From positions 1-16,508 of the forward strand of contig JASLHQ010000132.1 of NCBI GenBank assembly GCA_030152265.1: a stretch of DNA of 16,508 nucleotides, given 5' to 3'. This DNA is from Savagea sp. (GTDB lineage Bacteria; Bacillota; Bacilli; Bacillales_A; Planococcaceae). Shown piece after piece: positions 1 through 6,567 of the stretch; position 1 is the first letter of the stretch; every line of letters starts with the position of its first letter. The notes under the pieces were generated by a model. The model was not told the DNA's origin and searched no databases. It saw only the letters and a list, made by a program, of their open reading frames with translations. Both the position numbers and the translations under genes were made by a program.

Positions 1-1142
1 GCATACGGTACACTATTTTGAATCGCTACTAAAAATGCCGTACTCGTTAATCCCATTCCAACACCGATCCAAAAACTCCCGAAACCTGCCCAAATCGGGC
101 CACTCGTCGGTGTCATCGTCACAAATAATCCTGCACCTACAGCTAAACTAATTCCTCCAGCAAGAGATGTCGTAAACGGTCCGTAACGAACGAGTAAATG
201 ACCTGAAATCGTTGAAGCTATCGGCCATCCGATAGACATTGCGGTCAATGTAAAACCAGCGATGAGCGCATGTTCTTCCATCAAGCCGGTCACATAAGTC
301 GGTAAATAAGAAGAAATCGCCATCAAAATAATCCCTGTTAATAACGATACGATATTCGCATATAAAATAAGTGGATTTCGCCATATGTTCATCGGCACAA
401 TCGGATCAACTGCTCGCTTCTCTGCACGGATAAACAAAAATAAAAATAAAACCGTGAGCAAAAGCATCAACGATCCGAGTAATGAGAAACGTTCAAATGA
501 CTGTCCACCTTCCACAATCCAAACGATAAATAAAGAAAGGACAATCGTGGAAAGCATAGCTCCTTTATAATCGATGGCTACTCGTTTCGGTTCCACCTCT
601 TCTTTTAAAAAGAGCGTAATGCCGAGCATCGCTAAAAGTCCGAGAGGTAAATTGATCCAAAATACATAATGCCAGCTGAAATACTGCACGAGTAAGCCAC
701 CTAATGCAGGACCTAGCACCGCTGAAATTCCCCAAACACTCGATAAATATCCTTGAATTTTCGCTCGTTCTTCCATCGTATAAATATCGCCGACAATCGT
801 TGAGGCAATCGGTGATAAAGCGCCCGCTCCGAGTCCTTGAATGAGACGGTACACCGTCAACTGTTCAAAAGTCGTCGCAAAACCTGCCAATAAAGAACCG
901 ATTAAAAAAATCGTCATCCCGATATTAAAAATTCGTTTCCTACCATACACATCTGCCAACTTGCCGTAAATTAAAACTGAAACGGTGCTCATTAGTAAAT
1001 AAGATGAAAAAATCCAACTATAACGTGAAAAACTTCCGAATGATGCGGCAATTGATGGCATAGCTGTTGTGACGATTGTCGCTTCTACCGCACTGACGAA
1101 CATCGCTAATATGACAGCGACTAAAACGATTGGACGCTTCAT
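1..1142 (-). CDS. MFS multidrug/solute exporter, DHA2 (14-TM) type, C-terminus cut by window edge
   Basis: About 380 N-terminal codons are open on the minus strand and run off the left edge, so the C-terminus is missing. This is a major facilitator superfamily proton-driven exporter of the inner membrane. Visible motifs are the DHA2-style first helix with an acidic residue (E20, followed by ATIVTTAMPSIA), motif A GKLADVYGRKR at about 60-70, motif B RLIQGLGAG at 99-107, the antiporter motif C GISAVLGPALGG at 138-149, and the INLPLG motif near 163-168, all in the expected order. The ATG start at 1142 follows a G-rich ribosome binding site (GGGGGGTGG, 1145-1153). A terminator-like hairpin lies directly upstream and leaves no room for a separate promoter, so expression probably depends on readthrough from darB. 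The substrate cannot be told from sequence. Confidence 0.9.
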   Translation of the reverse strand, partial: MKRPIVLVAVILAMFVSAVEATIVTTAMPSIAASFGSFSRYSWIFSSYLLMSTVSVLIYGKLADVYGRKRIFNIGMTIFLIGSLLAGFATTFEQLTVYRLIQGLGAGALSPIASTIVGDIYTMEERAKIQGYLSSVWGISAVLGPALGGLLVQYFSWHYVFWINLPLGLLAMLGITLFLKEEVEPKRVAIDYKGAMLSTIVLSLFIVWIVEGGQSFERFSLLGSLMLLLTVLFLFLFIRAEKRAVDPIVPMNIWRNPLILYANIVSLLTGIILMAISSYLPTYVTGLMEEHALIAGFTLTAMSIGWPIASTISGHLLVRYGPFTTSLAGGISLAVGAGLFVTMTPTSGPIWAGFGSFWIGVGMGLTSTAFLVAIQNSVPY

Positions 1143-1153
1143 TTCTCCACCCC

Positions 1154-1196
1154 CCAAAAATAAAAAACTGCAGCGCTACGTTCGGCTACAGTTTTT
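1154..1196 (-). terminator. Rho-independent terminator or attenuator between darB and the MFS gene
   Basis: On the minus strand a 12-bp stem (AAAAACTGTAGC with GCTGCAGTTTTT, loop of 10) is followed by TTTTTTATTTTT. One pair is U-G in minus-strand RNA but an A-C mismatch in plus-strand RNA, so it belongs to the minus strand. Its T-tract runs straight into the ribosome binding site of the MFS gene. Confidence 0.8.
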
Positions 1197-1209
1197 ATTC
1201 CATCACATG

Positions 1210-1650
1210 TTAGCGTGGCTGATAAATATATTTCTTAAACTCTTTCAGCATGACGCGTCGTGTTAAAATTCCTGCAAATGTACCGTCTTCTTCTACTACA
1301 CATAAGAATGTGTGATTCACGAGTAAGTCGAGACCCTTTTGAAATCGATCTGTCGTATACACTCTCGGAATATCCACATTCATAATGTCGTCTACTTTCA
1401 AATCAGATAGACGTTCGTATTCGATTCGCTCTAGGCCGAGGATGGCATCTGTAATCATTCCAATTCCTAACAAGCCTTGCAATTTAAATTGTGCGTCTAA
1501 TACAGGAATGGCTGAATAACCCGTTTTCGTCAAGACGAGCAACGCATGTTCCGCATTGTTTCCGATTTGGACATGGGCTACTTTTTCTGCTGATATTAAG
1601 TATTGTTCGATCGGCGTTTCTAAAAATAATTTATCCTCAGTCGTAATCAT
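1210..1650 (-). CDS. darB: CBS-domain c-di-AMP receptor protein DarB (CbpB, YkuL family)
   Basis: A 146-aa cytosolic protein made of two CBS motifs. It resembles B. subtilis DarB/YkuL and Listeria CbpB along its whole length, including the AEKVAHVQIGNN segment (22-32), LVLTKTGY and AIPVLD (38-52), LGLERIEYE (71-79) and the C-terminal ILTRRVMLKE (128-137). From family knowledge, apo-DarB stimulates the (p)ppGpp synthetase Rel and pyruvate carboxylase, and c-di-AMP binding releases it. K23, A25, R131 and R132, which I recall as part of the nucleotide site, are all present. I chose the ATG at 1650 because AAAGGAG lies 8 nt upstream; a GTG 11 codons earlier has no such site. It is divergent from an osmolyte importer and lies just upstream of the MFS exporter. 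The family assignment is firm from recalled similarity; ligand binding is inferred. Confidence 0.88.
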   Translation of the reverse strand: MITTEDKLFLETPIEQYLISAEKVAHVQIGNNAEHALLVLTKTGYSAIPVLDAQFKLQGLLGIGMITDAILGLERIEYERLSDLKVDDIMNVDIPRVYTTDRFQKGLDLLVNHTFLCVVEEDGTFAGILTRRVMLKEFKKYIYQPR

Positions 1651-1678
1651 ACACTCCGCTCCTTTGTTCAATAAATAT

Positions 1679-1727
1679 AGCACTTTCTCTTACACCTCAT
1701 CATACCATAAGAAAGCGCTTCATTATA
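1679..1727 (-). promoter_or_regulatory. Probable darB -10 element and 5' leader hairpin
   Basis: Reading the minus strand, a consensus TATAAT (1722-1727) lies 71 nt before the darB start; no convincing -35 is visible at normal spacing. Just downstream the leader holds a 10-bp inverted repeat, AGCGCTTTCT (1710-1719) with AGAAAGTGCT (1679-1688), with one U-G pair on this strand. The intervening loop is 21 nt. The left arm has a palindromic AAGCGCTT core that also resembles a catabolite-response element, but the outer positions do not fit. Confidence 0.45.
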
Positions 1728-1774
1728 ATCATTTGCTATAAAAATGAATTGTTGTCCTTGGCTTGAAACTTCGA

Positions 1775-1802
1775 TTGACGAAATAAAACCAATCATTATA
1801 AG
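1775..1802 (+). promoter_or_regulatory. Likely sigma-A promoter of the opu operon
   Basis: TTGACG (1775-1780), a 16-bp spacer, then TATAAG (1797-1802); each hexamer matches consensus at five of six positions. Transcription from here would give a leader of about 175 nt before the lipoprotein gene. The 1651-1986 region between darB and opu is AT-rich and holds only this promoter, the darB promoter region and the repeat at 1797-1856. Confidence 0.55.
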
Positions 1803-1856
1803 TAGTTCTTTATATTCATTTTTAAAGTCTATATAAGTTCTTTAGTCATTTTTCAA
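1797..1856 (+). repeat. Imperfect tandem repeat at the opu promoter
   Basis: Two related units lie 35 bp apart. The first begins TATAAGtagTTCTTTA at 1797 and continues TTCATTTTT; the second begins TATAAGTTCTTTA at 1832 and continues GTCATTTTT. Both include a -10-like TATAAG followed by a shared TTCTTTA. They may be paired operators, a duplicated promoter, or simply AT-rich duplication. Confidence 0.45.
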
Positions 1857-1986
1857 CCTATTTTTTCCGAATATTCTTTCTATTGTATTTGATTTATGAT
1901 GAACATTCCCGTATCATTAATTAATGTATTCATTAAAAGTAATGGATAATTTATTTGATATTTTTAGAAAAGGGGTAATATTTTCC

Positions 1987-2982
1987 ATGAAAAAATGGCT
2001 AACAATGATGTTCGCTTCACTATTTTTCGTTCTCGCAGCATGTGGTGACGGAGACTCAGCAACAGAAATTGAAACAATTCATTTTGCTGATGCTGGTTGG
2101 GATAGCATTCGCTTCCACAATAGTGTGGCACAAACAATTATCGAAAATGGTTACGGCTATGACACTGAAGTGACAAACGGTACATCTACTGCAACACTAC
2201 AAGCACTTCAACAAGGTGATTTAAATGTTTACATGGAAGTGTGGACAGATAACTTAGAAGAAATTTACACGAAAGCAATTGATCGCGGTGATATTGTACG
2301 TGCAGCAACGAACTTTGATGACAATACACAAGGTCTTTACGTGCCACGTTACGTCATCGAAGGCGATCCTGAACGTGGGATTGAACCTGTAGCACCGGAT
2401 TTAAAAACAGTAAAAGATTTAGAAAAATATGCAGATGTTTTTATTGATCCAGAAGATACGTCAAAAGGCCGTGTCGTTGGTGCACCTTCTAGTTGGATTA
2501 TCAGTGAGTACTTAGATGAAAAATTAAAGACATATGGCTTAGATGAGCAATATAACTATTTAGTTCCTGGCAGTGATTCAGCAATTGTCGCTTCACTCGC
2601 TGGAGCGGTAAAACAAGGCGAGCCTTGGGTCGGCTACTATTGGTCACCTACTTGGGTAACAGCTAGCTTTGACCTCGTTTTACTAGAAGATGAACCATTC
2701 GACTTGGAAAAATGGGAAGAAGATCGAAGCACGGAATTCCCACCGAACGATGTCGTCATCGCAGTCCATAAAGATTTCCCGACACAAGCGGAAGATGTTT
2801 ATGAGTTTTTACAAAAGTATGAAACGAGCAACGCTTTAACAGAAGAAGCACTCGACTACATGAATGAAAATGATGCTTCACCTGAAGAAGCTGCAAAGTG
2901 GTGGATGAATGAACATGAAGACATTTGGACTTCATGGGTTCCAGAAGATATTGCTGAAAAAGTAAAATCAGCGATTCAATAA
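1987..2982 (+). CDS. Glycine betaine/proline-type ABC transporter substrate-binding lipoprotein (ProX/OpuAC family)
   Basis: A 331-aa extracytoplasmic lipoprotein that captures compatible solutes, most likely glycine betaine or a related quaternary amine, and delivers them to the permease encoded next. The start at 1987 gives a textbook lipoprotein signal: MKKW, a hydrophobic stretch, and lipobox LAAC with lipidated Cys19. An upstream in-frame ATG at 1924 would bury that signal. AAAGGGG lies 11 nt before the start. The OpuAC-like body shows FADAGWDS (33-40), a VYMEVWTDN segment (81-89), GAPSSW (165-170) and an aromatic cluster WVGYYWSPTW (214-223), the kind of residues that form the cation-pi cage in this family. 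Unlike B. subtilis opuA, the binding-protein gene comes first in the operon. Choline, carnitine or proline betaine are alternative ligands. Confidence 0.9.
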   Translation: MKKWLTMMFASLFFVLAACGDGDSATEIETIHFADAGWDSIRFHNSVAQTIIENGYGYDTEVTNGTSTATLQALQQGDLNVYMEVWTDNLEEIYTKAIDRGDIVRAATNFDDNTQGLYVPRYVIEGDPERGIEPVAPDLKTVKDLEKYADVFIDPEDTSKGRVVGAPSSWIISEYLDEKLKTYGLDEQYNYLVPGSDSAIVASLAGAVKQGEPWVGYYWSPTWVTASFDLVLLEDEPFDLEKWEEDRSTEFPPNDVVIAVHKDFPTQAEDVYEFLQKYETSNALTEEALDYMNENDASPEEAAKWWMNEHEDIWTSWVPEDIAEKVKSAIQ

Positions 2983-2993
2983 TTTTAACGAAG

Positions 2994-3017
2994 CGTGCAG
3001 ACTTTCTGCACGTTTTC
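2994..3017 (+). terminator. Intercistronic terminator-like hairpin after the binding-protein gene
   Basis: CGTGCAG (2994-3000) pairs perfectly with CTGCACG (3006-3012) across a 5-nt loop, followed by TTTTC. It lies 11 nt after the stop codon and within an operon, so partial termination or mRNA stabilisation is likely, which would give more binding protein than permease. Confidence 0.6.
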
Positions 3018-3028
3018 TAAATGATAGA

Positions 3029-3078
3029 GAAAGGTGGTCTTACGCTAACGCAAACTTAGAACGTTAGCGATACTTATG
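3029..3078 (+). promoter_or_regulatory. Hairpin lying between the Shine-Dalgarno sequence and start codon of the permease gene
   Basis: The only good ribosome binding site is AAAGGTGG (about 3030-3037), 38 nt before the ATG at 3076, far too distant in linear form. A perfect 8-bp inverted repeat, CGCTAACG (3043-3050) and CGTTAGCG (3062-3069), fills the gap. If it folds, only 5 + 6 nt of unpaired spacer remain. A TAA at 3046, in frame with the permease, and the absence of ATG/GTG/TTG between it and 3076 exclude an earlier start. Confidence 0.7.
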
Positions 3079-3936
3079 AAAAGTTTTCCTGACATACAGT
3101 TTCCCATTGGGGATACAGTAGCAGCGTTTATCGATTTTTTAGCTTTAAACTTTAAAGGATTTTTTGATTTTTTGTTCGTGATCTTTTCTTCCACGATTAA
3201 AGCGACCGAACAAGGCCTACTCATGCTTCCTTGGTGGGTACTTATTTTGATTGTCGTCGCAATCGGTACGTACTTCACTTCGTGGAAAGGTGGCATCACA
3301 TTTGGTGTCTTCTTATTTTTAATTGGAACATTTGATTTATGGTCTCAAACGATGACGACATTGGCTGTTATTATTATTTCTGTCGTCCTTTCCCTCCTAA
3401 TTGGAATTCCACTCGGAATTTTAATGGCGTTCAACCGAACATTTGCATCTATTATGCGACCGATTTTAGACGCGATGCAAACGATGCCAACATTCGTTTA
3501 CTTAATTCCTGTTATTTTCTTCTTCCCGCTCGGAAACGTTCCAGCGGTGATTGCGACAATTATTTATGCATTACCACCCGTTATGCGTTTAACTGAACTA
3601 GGCATTCGCAATGTCGATGAAGAAGTCATTGAAAGTGCCGAATCTTTCGGTTCATCACGAATGCAAATGCTCGTGAAAGTCCAGTTACCTCAAGCTTTAC
3701 CGACGATTATGGCGGGAGTGAACCAAACGACGATGATGGCATTATCGATGGCGGTCGTCGGTTCGATGGTCGGAGCAGATGGACTCGGTGAGCGCGTCCT
3801 TCATGCGTTAAACCGAATCGATATGTCACTCGGATTCGAAGCGGGTATTAGTATCGTCTTTTTAGCGATCATTATCGACCGAATTACTGCTGGAATTGCG
3901 GATAAAATGCAAAGTCGTAGAGGTGAGGCATCATGA
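3076..3936 (+). CDS. Glycine betaine/proline-type ABC transporter permease (ProW/OpuAB family)
   Basis: A 286-aa inner-membrane subunit forming the solute channel of the importer. It has an N-terminal amphipathic stretch (FPIGDTVAAFIDFLALNF), hydrophobic helices from about residue 52, and the BPD_transp_1 core. The cytoplasmic EAA coupling loop, ESAESFGSSRMQML (186-199) followed by VQLPQALP (202-209), contacts the ATPase. The GIPLGILMAF and QTMPTFVYLIP segments are typical of ProW/OpuAB. Length and N-terminus match the family, supporting the ATG at 3076 despite its lack of a close ribosome binding site. Its stop overlaps the ATPase start by 4 bp (ATGA), indicating translational coupling. Confidence 0.93.
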   Translation: MKSFPDIQFPIGDTVAAFIDFLALNFKGFFDFLFVIFSSTIKATEQGLLMLPWWVLILIVVAIGTYFTSWKGGITFGVFLFLIGTFDLWSQTMTTLAVIIISVVLSLLIGIPLGILMAFNRTFASIMRPILDAMQTMPTFVYLIPVIFFFPLGNVPAVIATIIYALPPVMRLTELGIRNVDEEVIESAESFGSSRMQMLVKVQLPQALPTIMAGVNQTTMMALSMAVVGSMVGADGLGERVLHALNRIDMSLGFEAGISIVFLAIIIDRITAGIADKMQSRRGEAS

Positions 3937-5132
3937 CAGTTAAAATTCAACTTCAACATGTGAGTAAAATTTTCGGACCGCGTCCACAAAAAATTGTGCC
4001 ACTCATTGAACAAGGCAAATCAAAAGAAGAAATTTTGAAAGAAACGAAACATACCGTCGGTGTATACGACGCTTCGATGGACATTTATGACGGAGAATTT
4101 TTCGTCATTATGGGACTATCAGGGAGTGGTAAATCAACGTTAATTCGATGCTTTAATATGTTGAACGTACCGACAGCAGGCAGCATACTCGTCGACGGAG
4201 AAGATATTACAAAATATTCGAAACAACAATTGCGAGAATACCGTCAAAAGAAAATCGCGATGGTATTTCAACATTTCGGATTGTTTAGCCACCGAACGAT
4301 TTTAGAGAACGTCGAATACGGACTAGAAATTCGAGGTTTATCGAAAGAGGAACGACGTAAAATTGCGATGGAACAATTAGAAAACGTCGGATTAAAAGGG
4401 TATGAAGATCAATACCCTGATCAGCTATCAGGTGGTATGCAGCAACGTGTCGGCATCGCGCGCGCTTTAACGAATAATCCTGATATTTTACTTATGGACG
4501 AACCGTTCAGTGCGCTCGACCCACTCATTCGTCGCGAAATGCAGTTAGAGTTGATTGATTTACAAGATAGACTTCAAAAAACGATCATTTTCATTACACA
4601 CGATGTTAACGAAGCGTTTAAATTAGGCGATCGTGTCGCTGTGATGAAAGATGGTCGAGTCGAACAAATTGGCACACCTGAAGAAATTTTAGAGCAACCT
4701 GCAAACGATTATATTTCATCCTTCACACACGACATTGACCGTTCGAAAGTACTTCAAGCGGAACATGTTATGTCGCGTCCGCACAACATTTTAACTTTAA
4801 AAGACGGTTTGCAAGTCGGGGTTAAAATGATGCGTGAAAACGGTATTTCTTCACTCTTCGTTGCGGATCGTAGTCGTAAGTTAGAAGGCTATATTACAAT
4901 CGATGATGCAATCGATGCTATTCGTGAAAAGAAATCAATTGAATCGATTTTAAAACGTGAAGTGACGACAGTATCACCGGATACGTACATTCAAGATTTA
5001 ATTCCACTCGTTCTTCAATCTAGCTTACCTCTCGTCGTCACAGACGAACAAAACCGGATTCTCGGAATTATTTTACGAGTGCACGTGTTATCGAGTTTAA
5101 TTGCGGAAGATTTTGACGCTGAAACAGTATAA
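3933..5132 (+). CDS. Glycine betaine/proline-type ABC transporter ATPase with tandem CBS domains (ProV/OpuAA family)
   Basis: A 399-aa cytoplasmic ATPase that powers solute import. Motifs in order are Walker A GLSGSGKST (61-69), Q-loop Q113, signature LSGGMQQR (165-172), Walker B ILLMDE (185-190) and H-loop H223. The N-terminal FGPRP and KETKHTVGVYDAS stretch is typical of the ProV/OpuAA family. After about residue 270 come two CBS motifs (about 279-335 and 336-393), the osmosensory and c-di-AMP-responsive module in related Lactococcus OpuA and Listeria OpuC. Translation is coupled to the permease by the 4-bp overlap, and a terminator follows the stop at once. c-di-AMP inhibition is inferred from family members and the nearby DarB gene, not shown here. 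Confidence 0.95.
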   Translation: MTVKIQLQHVSKIFGPRPQKIVPLIEQGKSKEEILKETKHTVGVYDASMDIYDGEFFVIMGLSGSGKSTLIRCFNMLNVPTAGSILVDGEDITKYSKQQLREYRQKKIAMVFQHFGLFSHRTILENVEYGLEIRGLSKEERRKIAMEQLENVGLKGYEDQYPDQLSGGMQQRVGIARALTNNPDILLMDEPFSALDPLIRREMQLELIDLQDRLQKTIIFITHDVNEAFKLGDRVAVMKDGRVEQIGTPEEILEQPANDYISSFTHDIDRSKVLQAEHVMSRPHNILTLKDGLQVGVKMMRENGISSLFVADRSRKLEGYITIDDAIDAIREKKSIESILKREVTTVSPDTYIQDLIPLVLQSSLPLVVTDEQNRILGIILRVHVLSSLIAEDFDAETV

Positions 5133-5135
5133 AGC

Positions 5136-5175
5136 AAAAGGAATGACTCCTTATATGGGGAGCCATTCCTTTTTT
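5136..5175. terminator. Bidirectional terminator between the converging opu and methyltransferase genes
   Basis: A 15-bp stem (5136-5150 with 5159-5173) is flanked by A-rich and T-rich runs on either side, so it can act in both directions. The single imperfect pair is G-U in minus-strand RNA and A-C in plus-strand RNA, slightly favouring the minus side. It overlaps the stop codon of the minus-strand gene. Confidence 0.88.
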
Positions 5176-6115
5176 AACGTTCACAAACGATAATTTTCCG
5201 TTCGAATTTTGCCTTTCGAGCGATCGCTTCATCGACAATTGTAAAGCCGATTTGTTGTAACTGTTCTTCTACCGATTCAATCGCAACGAAGACGACACGA
5301 CTCGCAATGCGATACGCTGACTCTAAAATAGACGTCAACTGTTCATCCGTCACATGTGTAAATAAATTGTAAGGTAAGTCGATAATGGCTACGTCGTACT
5401 GCCCTTCAACTCGTTCGATTGGACATAATGTCACGCTCGTTTCATACCCGAAATGAGCGATATTTTCACGCGACCCGTCACAGACGAGTGGATTGACGTC
5501 GCTTCCTTCAATCGGGACGCCCATCGATAACGCTTCGACGAGTACGGTCCCAATCCCACAACAAGGGTCGATCACTTTCTCGACTGCTTCAATATGAGGT
5601 ACCGCAATATTGACAATCGCTCGAGCTAAGCGAGAACTGAGCGCTGTCGAATACATACGGGGCTTCTGTTGATGATGGAACCATACCGCTTCCCCTTTTT
5701 GAACAGCACCGAAATAATACGTTCCTTCTAAATAAATGACGCCGAGTTCGACCGTCGGATTATGTAAGTCTACTTCTGCCGTAATCGCAGAACCGACCGA
5801 ACGTTCAATGTGACGTCTTTGCGTATGCGACCATTTTTTCTCATCGTCAAAATCGACTTCATTTAAACACGTCAATTTATACGTTTCATCTGCTTTAAAC
5901 GAATAACTCGCTACACGTTCAATCAAATGTTCTTCCGTATCCGCTTCAATCCAAATAGCGAGACGACCTTTTATAAATGGACTGCGCGACGGCTCAATAC
6001 AACGCTCCGTGACGATATACGGAGCGTTTGATGATTGTCCAAAAAGCGCACGCATTTCCAATTCACATACTTCCCGCTCATCCATATGGCGCACGTAATA
6101 ATATAAGTAGTTCAT
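5174..6115 (-). CDS. TRM11-like SAM-dependent RNA methyltransferase
   Basis: A 313-aa protein whose C-terminal half is a Rossmann methyltransferase: SAM-binding motif I DPCCGIGTVLVEAL (183-196), an acidic motif II SDVNP (205-209), and the catalytic DLPYN (246-250), a variant of the (D/N)PPY motif of amino-methylating enzymes. This pattern fits the UPF0020/TRM11 group, which makes N2-methylguanosine in tRNA. The N-terminal 160 residues, with a conserved-looking RSPFIKGRL, would serve RNA recognition, although I do not see a clear THUMP domain. The specific substrate is unknown. Its ATG overlaps the stop of the upstream unknown gene (ATGA), so it is the last gene of a CDF exporter / unknown / methyltransferase operon. 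Confidence 0.8.
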   Translation of the reverse strand: MNYLYYYVRHMDEREVCELEMRALFGQSSNAPYIVTERCIEPSRSPFIKGRLAIWIEADTEEHLIERVASYSFKADETYKLTCLNEVDFDDEKKWSHTQRRHIERSVGSAITAEVDLHNPTVELGVIYLEGTYYFGAVQKGEAVWFHHQQKPRMYSTALSSRLARAIVNIAVPHIEAVEKVIDPCCGIGTVLVEALSMGVPIEGSDVNPLVCDGSRENIAHFGYETSVTLCPIERVEGQYDVAIIDLPYNLFTHVTDEQLTSILESAYRIASRVVFVAIESVEEQLQQIGFTIVDEAIARKAKFERKIIVCER

Positions 6116-6558
6116 CGCGCTTCTTGACGTGCCGCTTCATACTTGCGCATCAACTGAACGACCGCTTCAATCGCTTGTTCGATCGTCCAATTCACTTCGA
6201 AACCATCCACTGCTTCTAACGTTAAATTCATATCGAACATTTTATCCGCTTGCGCATATAAAATCGCATGTTTCGCTAGTGTAGGATTCGTCTCCGTCTC
6301 GATGAAATACTTTAAAAAAGCTTCCTCATCTTTCGATACGCGTAATCCGAATAATGCCGTATATGTTTGAAACACATCATCCAATTCAATCGTCATGCAA
6401 TCGATATTCACTTCATCAAATGTTGCGGACTCCACGTAAATAAAACTATCTTGATGCGTTTGTAAATACGTTAAAGGTTGTTTTAGTACTTCCGTTACTT
6501 GTTGTTCAACGACTTCGTCTGTTTCTTTTAAACAACGGTCGACAATCGTGTAGTTCAT
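6112..6558 (-). CDS. Hypothetical 148-aa acidic protein, between CDF exporter and methyltransferase genes
   Basis: I do not recognise this protein. It is soluble, with no signal peptide or membrane helix, rich in Glu/Asp/Val, and looks mixed alpha/beta with a C-terminal amphipathic helix (IEQAIEAVVQLMRKYEAA). No catalytic motif stands out. I chose the ATG at 6558 rather than the ATG at 6564 because GAGG, which overlaps the exporter's stop codon, is 7 nt from the former and only 1 nt from the latter. The tight packing (9 nt after the exporter stop, 4-bp overlap with the methyltransferase) shows it is a genuine translated operon member. A function tied to the methyltransferase is possible but unsupported by motif. 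Confidence 0.75.
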   Translation of the reverse strand: MNYTIVDRCLKETDEVVEQQVTEVLKQPLTYLQTHQDSFIYVESATFDEVNIDCMTIELDDVFQTYTALFGLRVSKDEEAFLKYFIETETNPTLAKHAILYAQADKMFDMNLTLEAVDGFEVNWTIEQAIEAVVQLMRKYEAARQEAR

Positions 6559-6567
6559 ATTCATTCC

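Noticed and set aside
1705..1725. Catabolite-response element at AAGCGCTT before darB
   Set aside because: Only the core fits; at least four outer consensus positions fail in the best alignment.
1924..1986. Upstream ATG extending the Opu binding protein by 21 residues
   Set aside because: It would place a non-hydrophobic segment before the lipoprotein signal, and AAAGGGG lies after it, close to the 1987 start.
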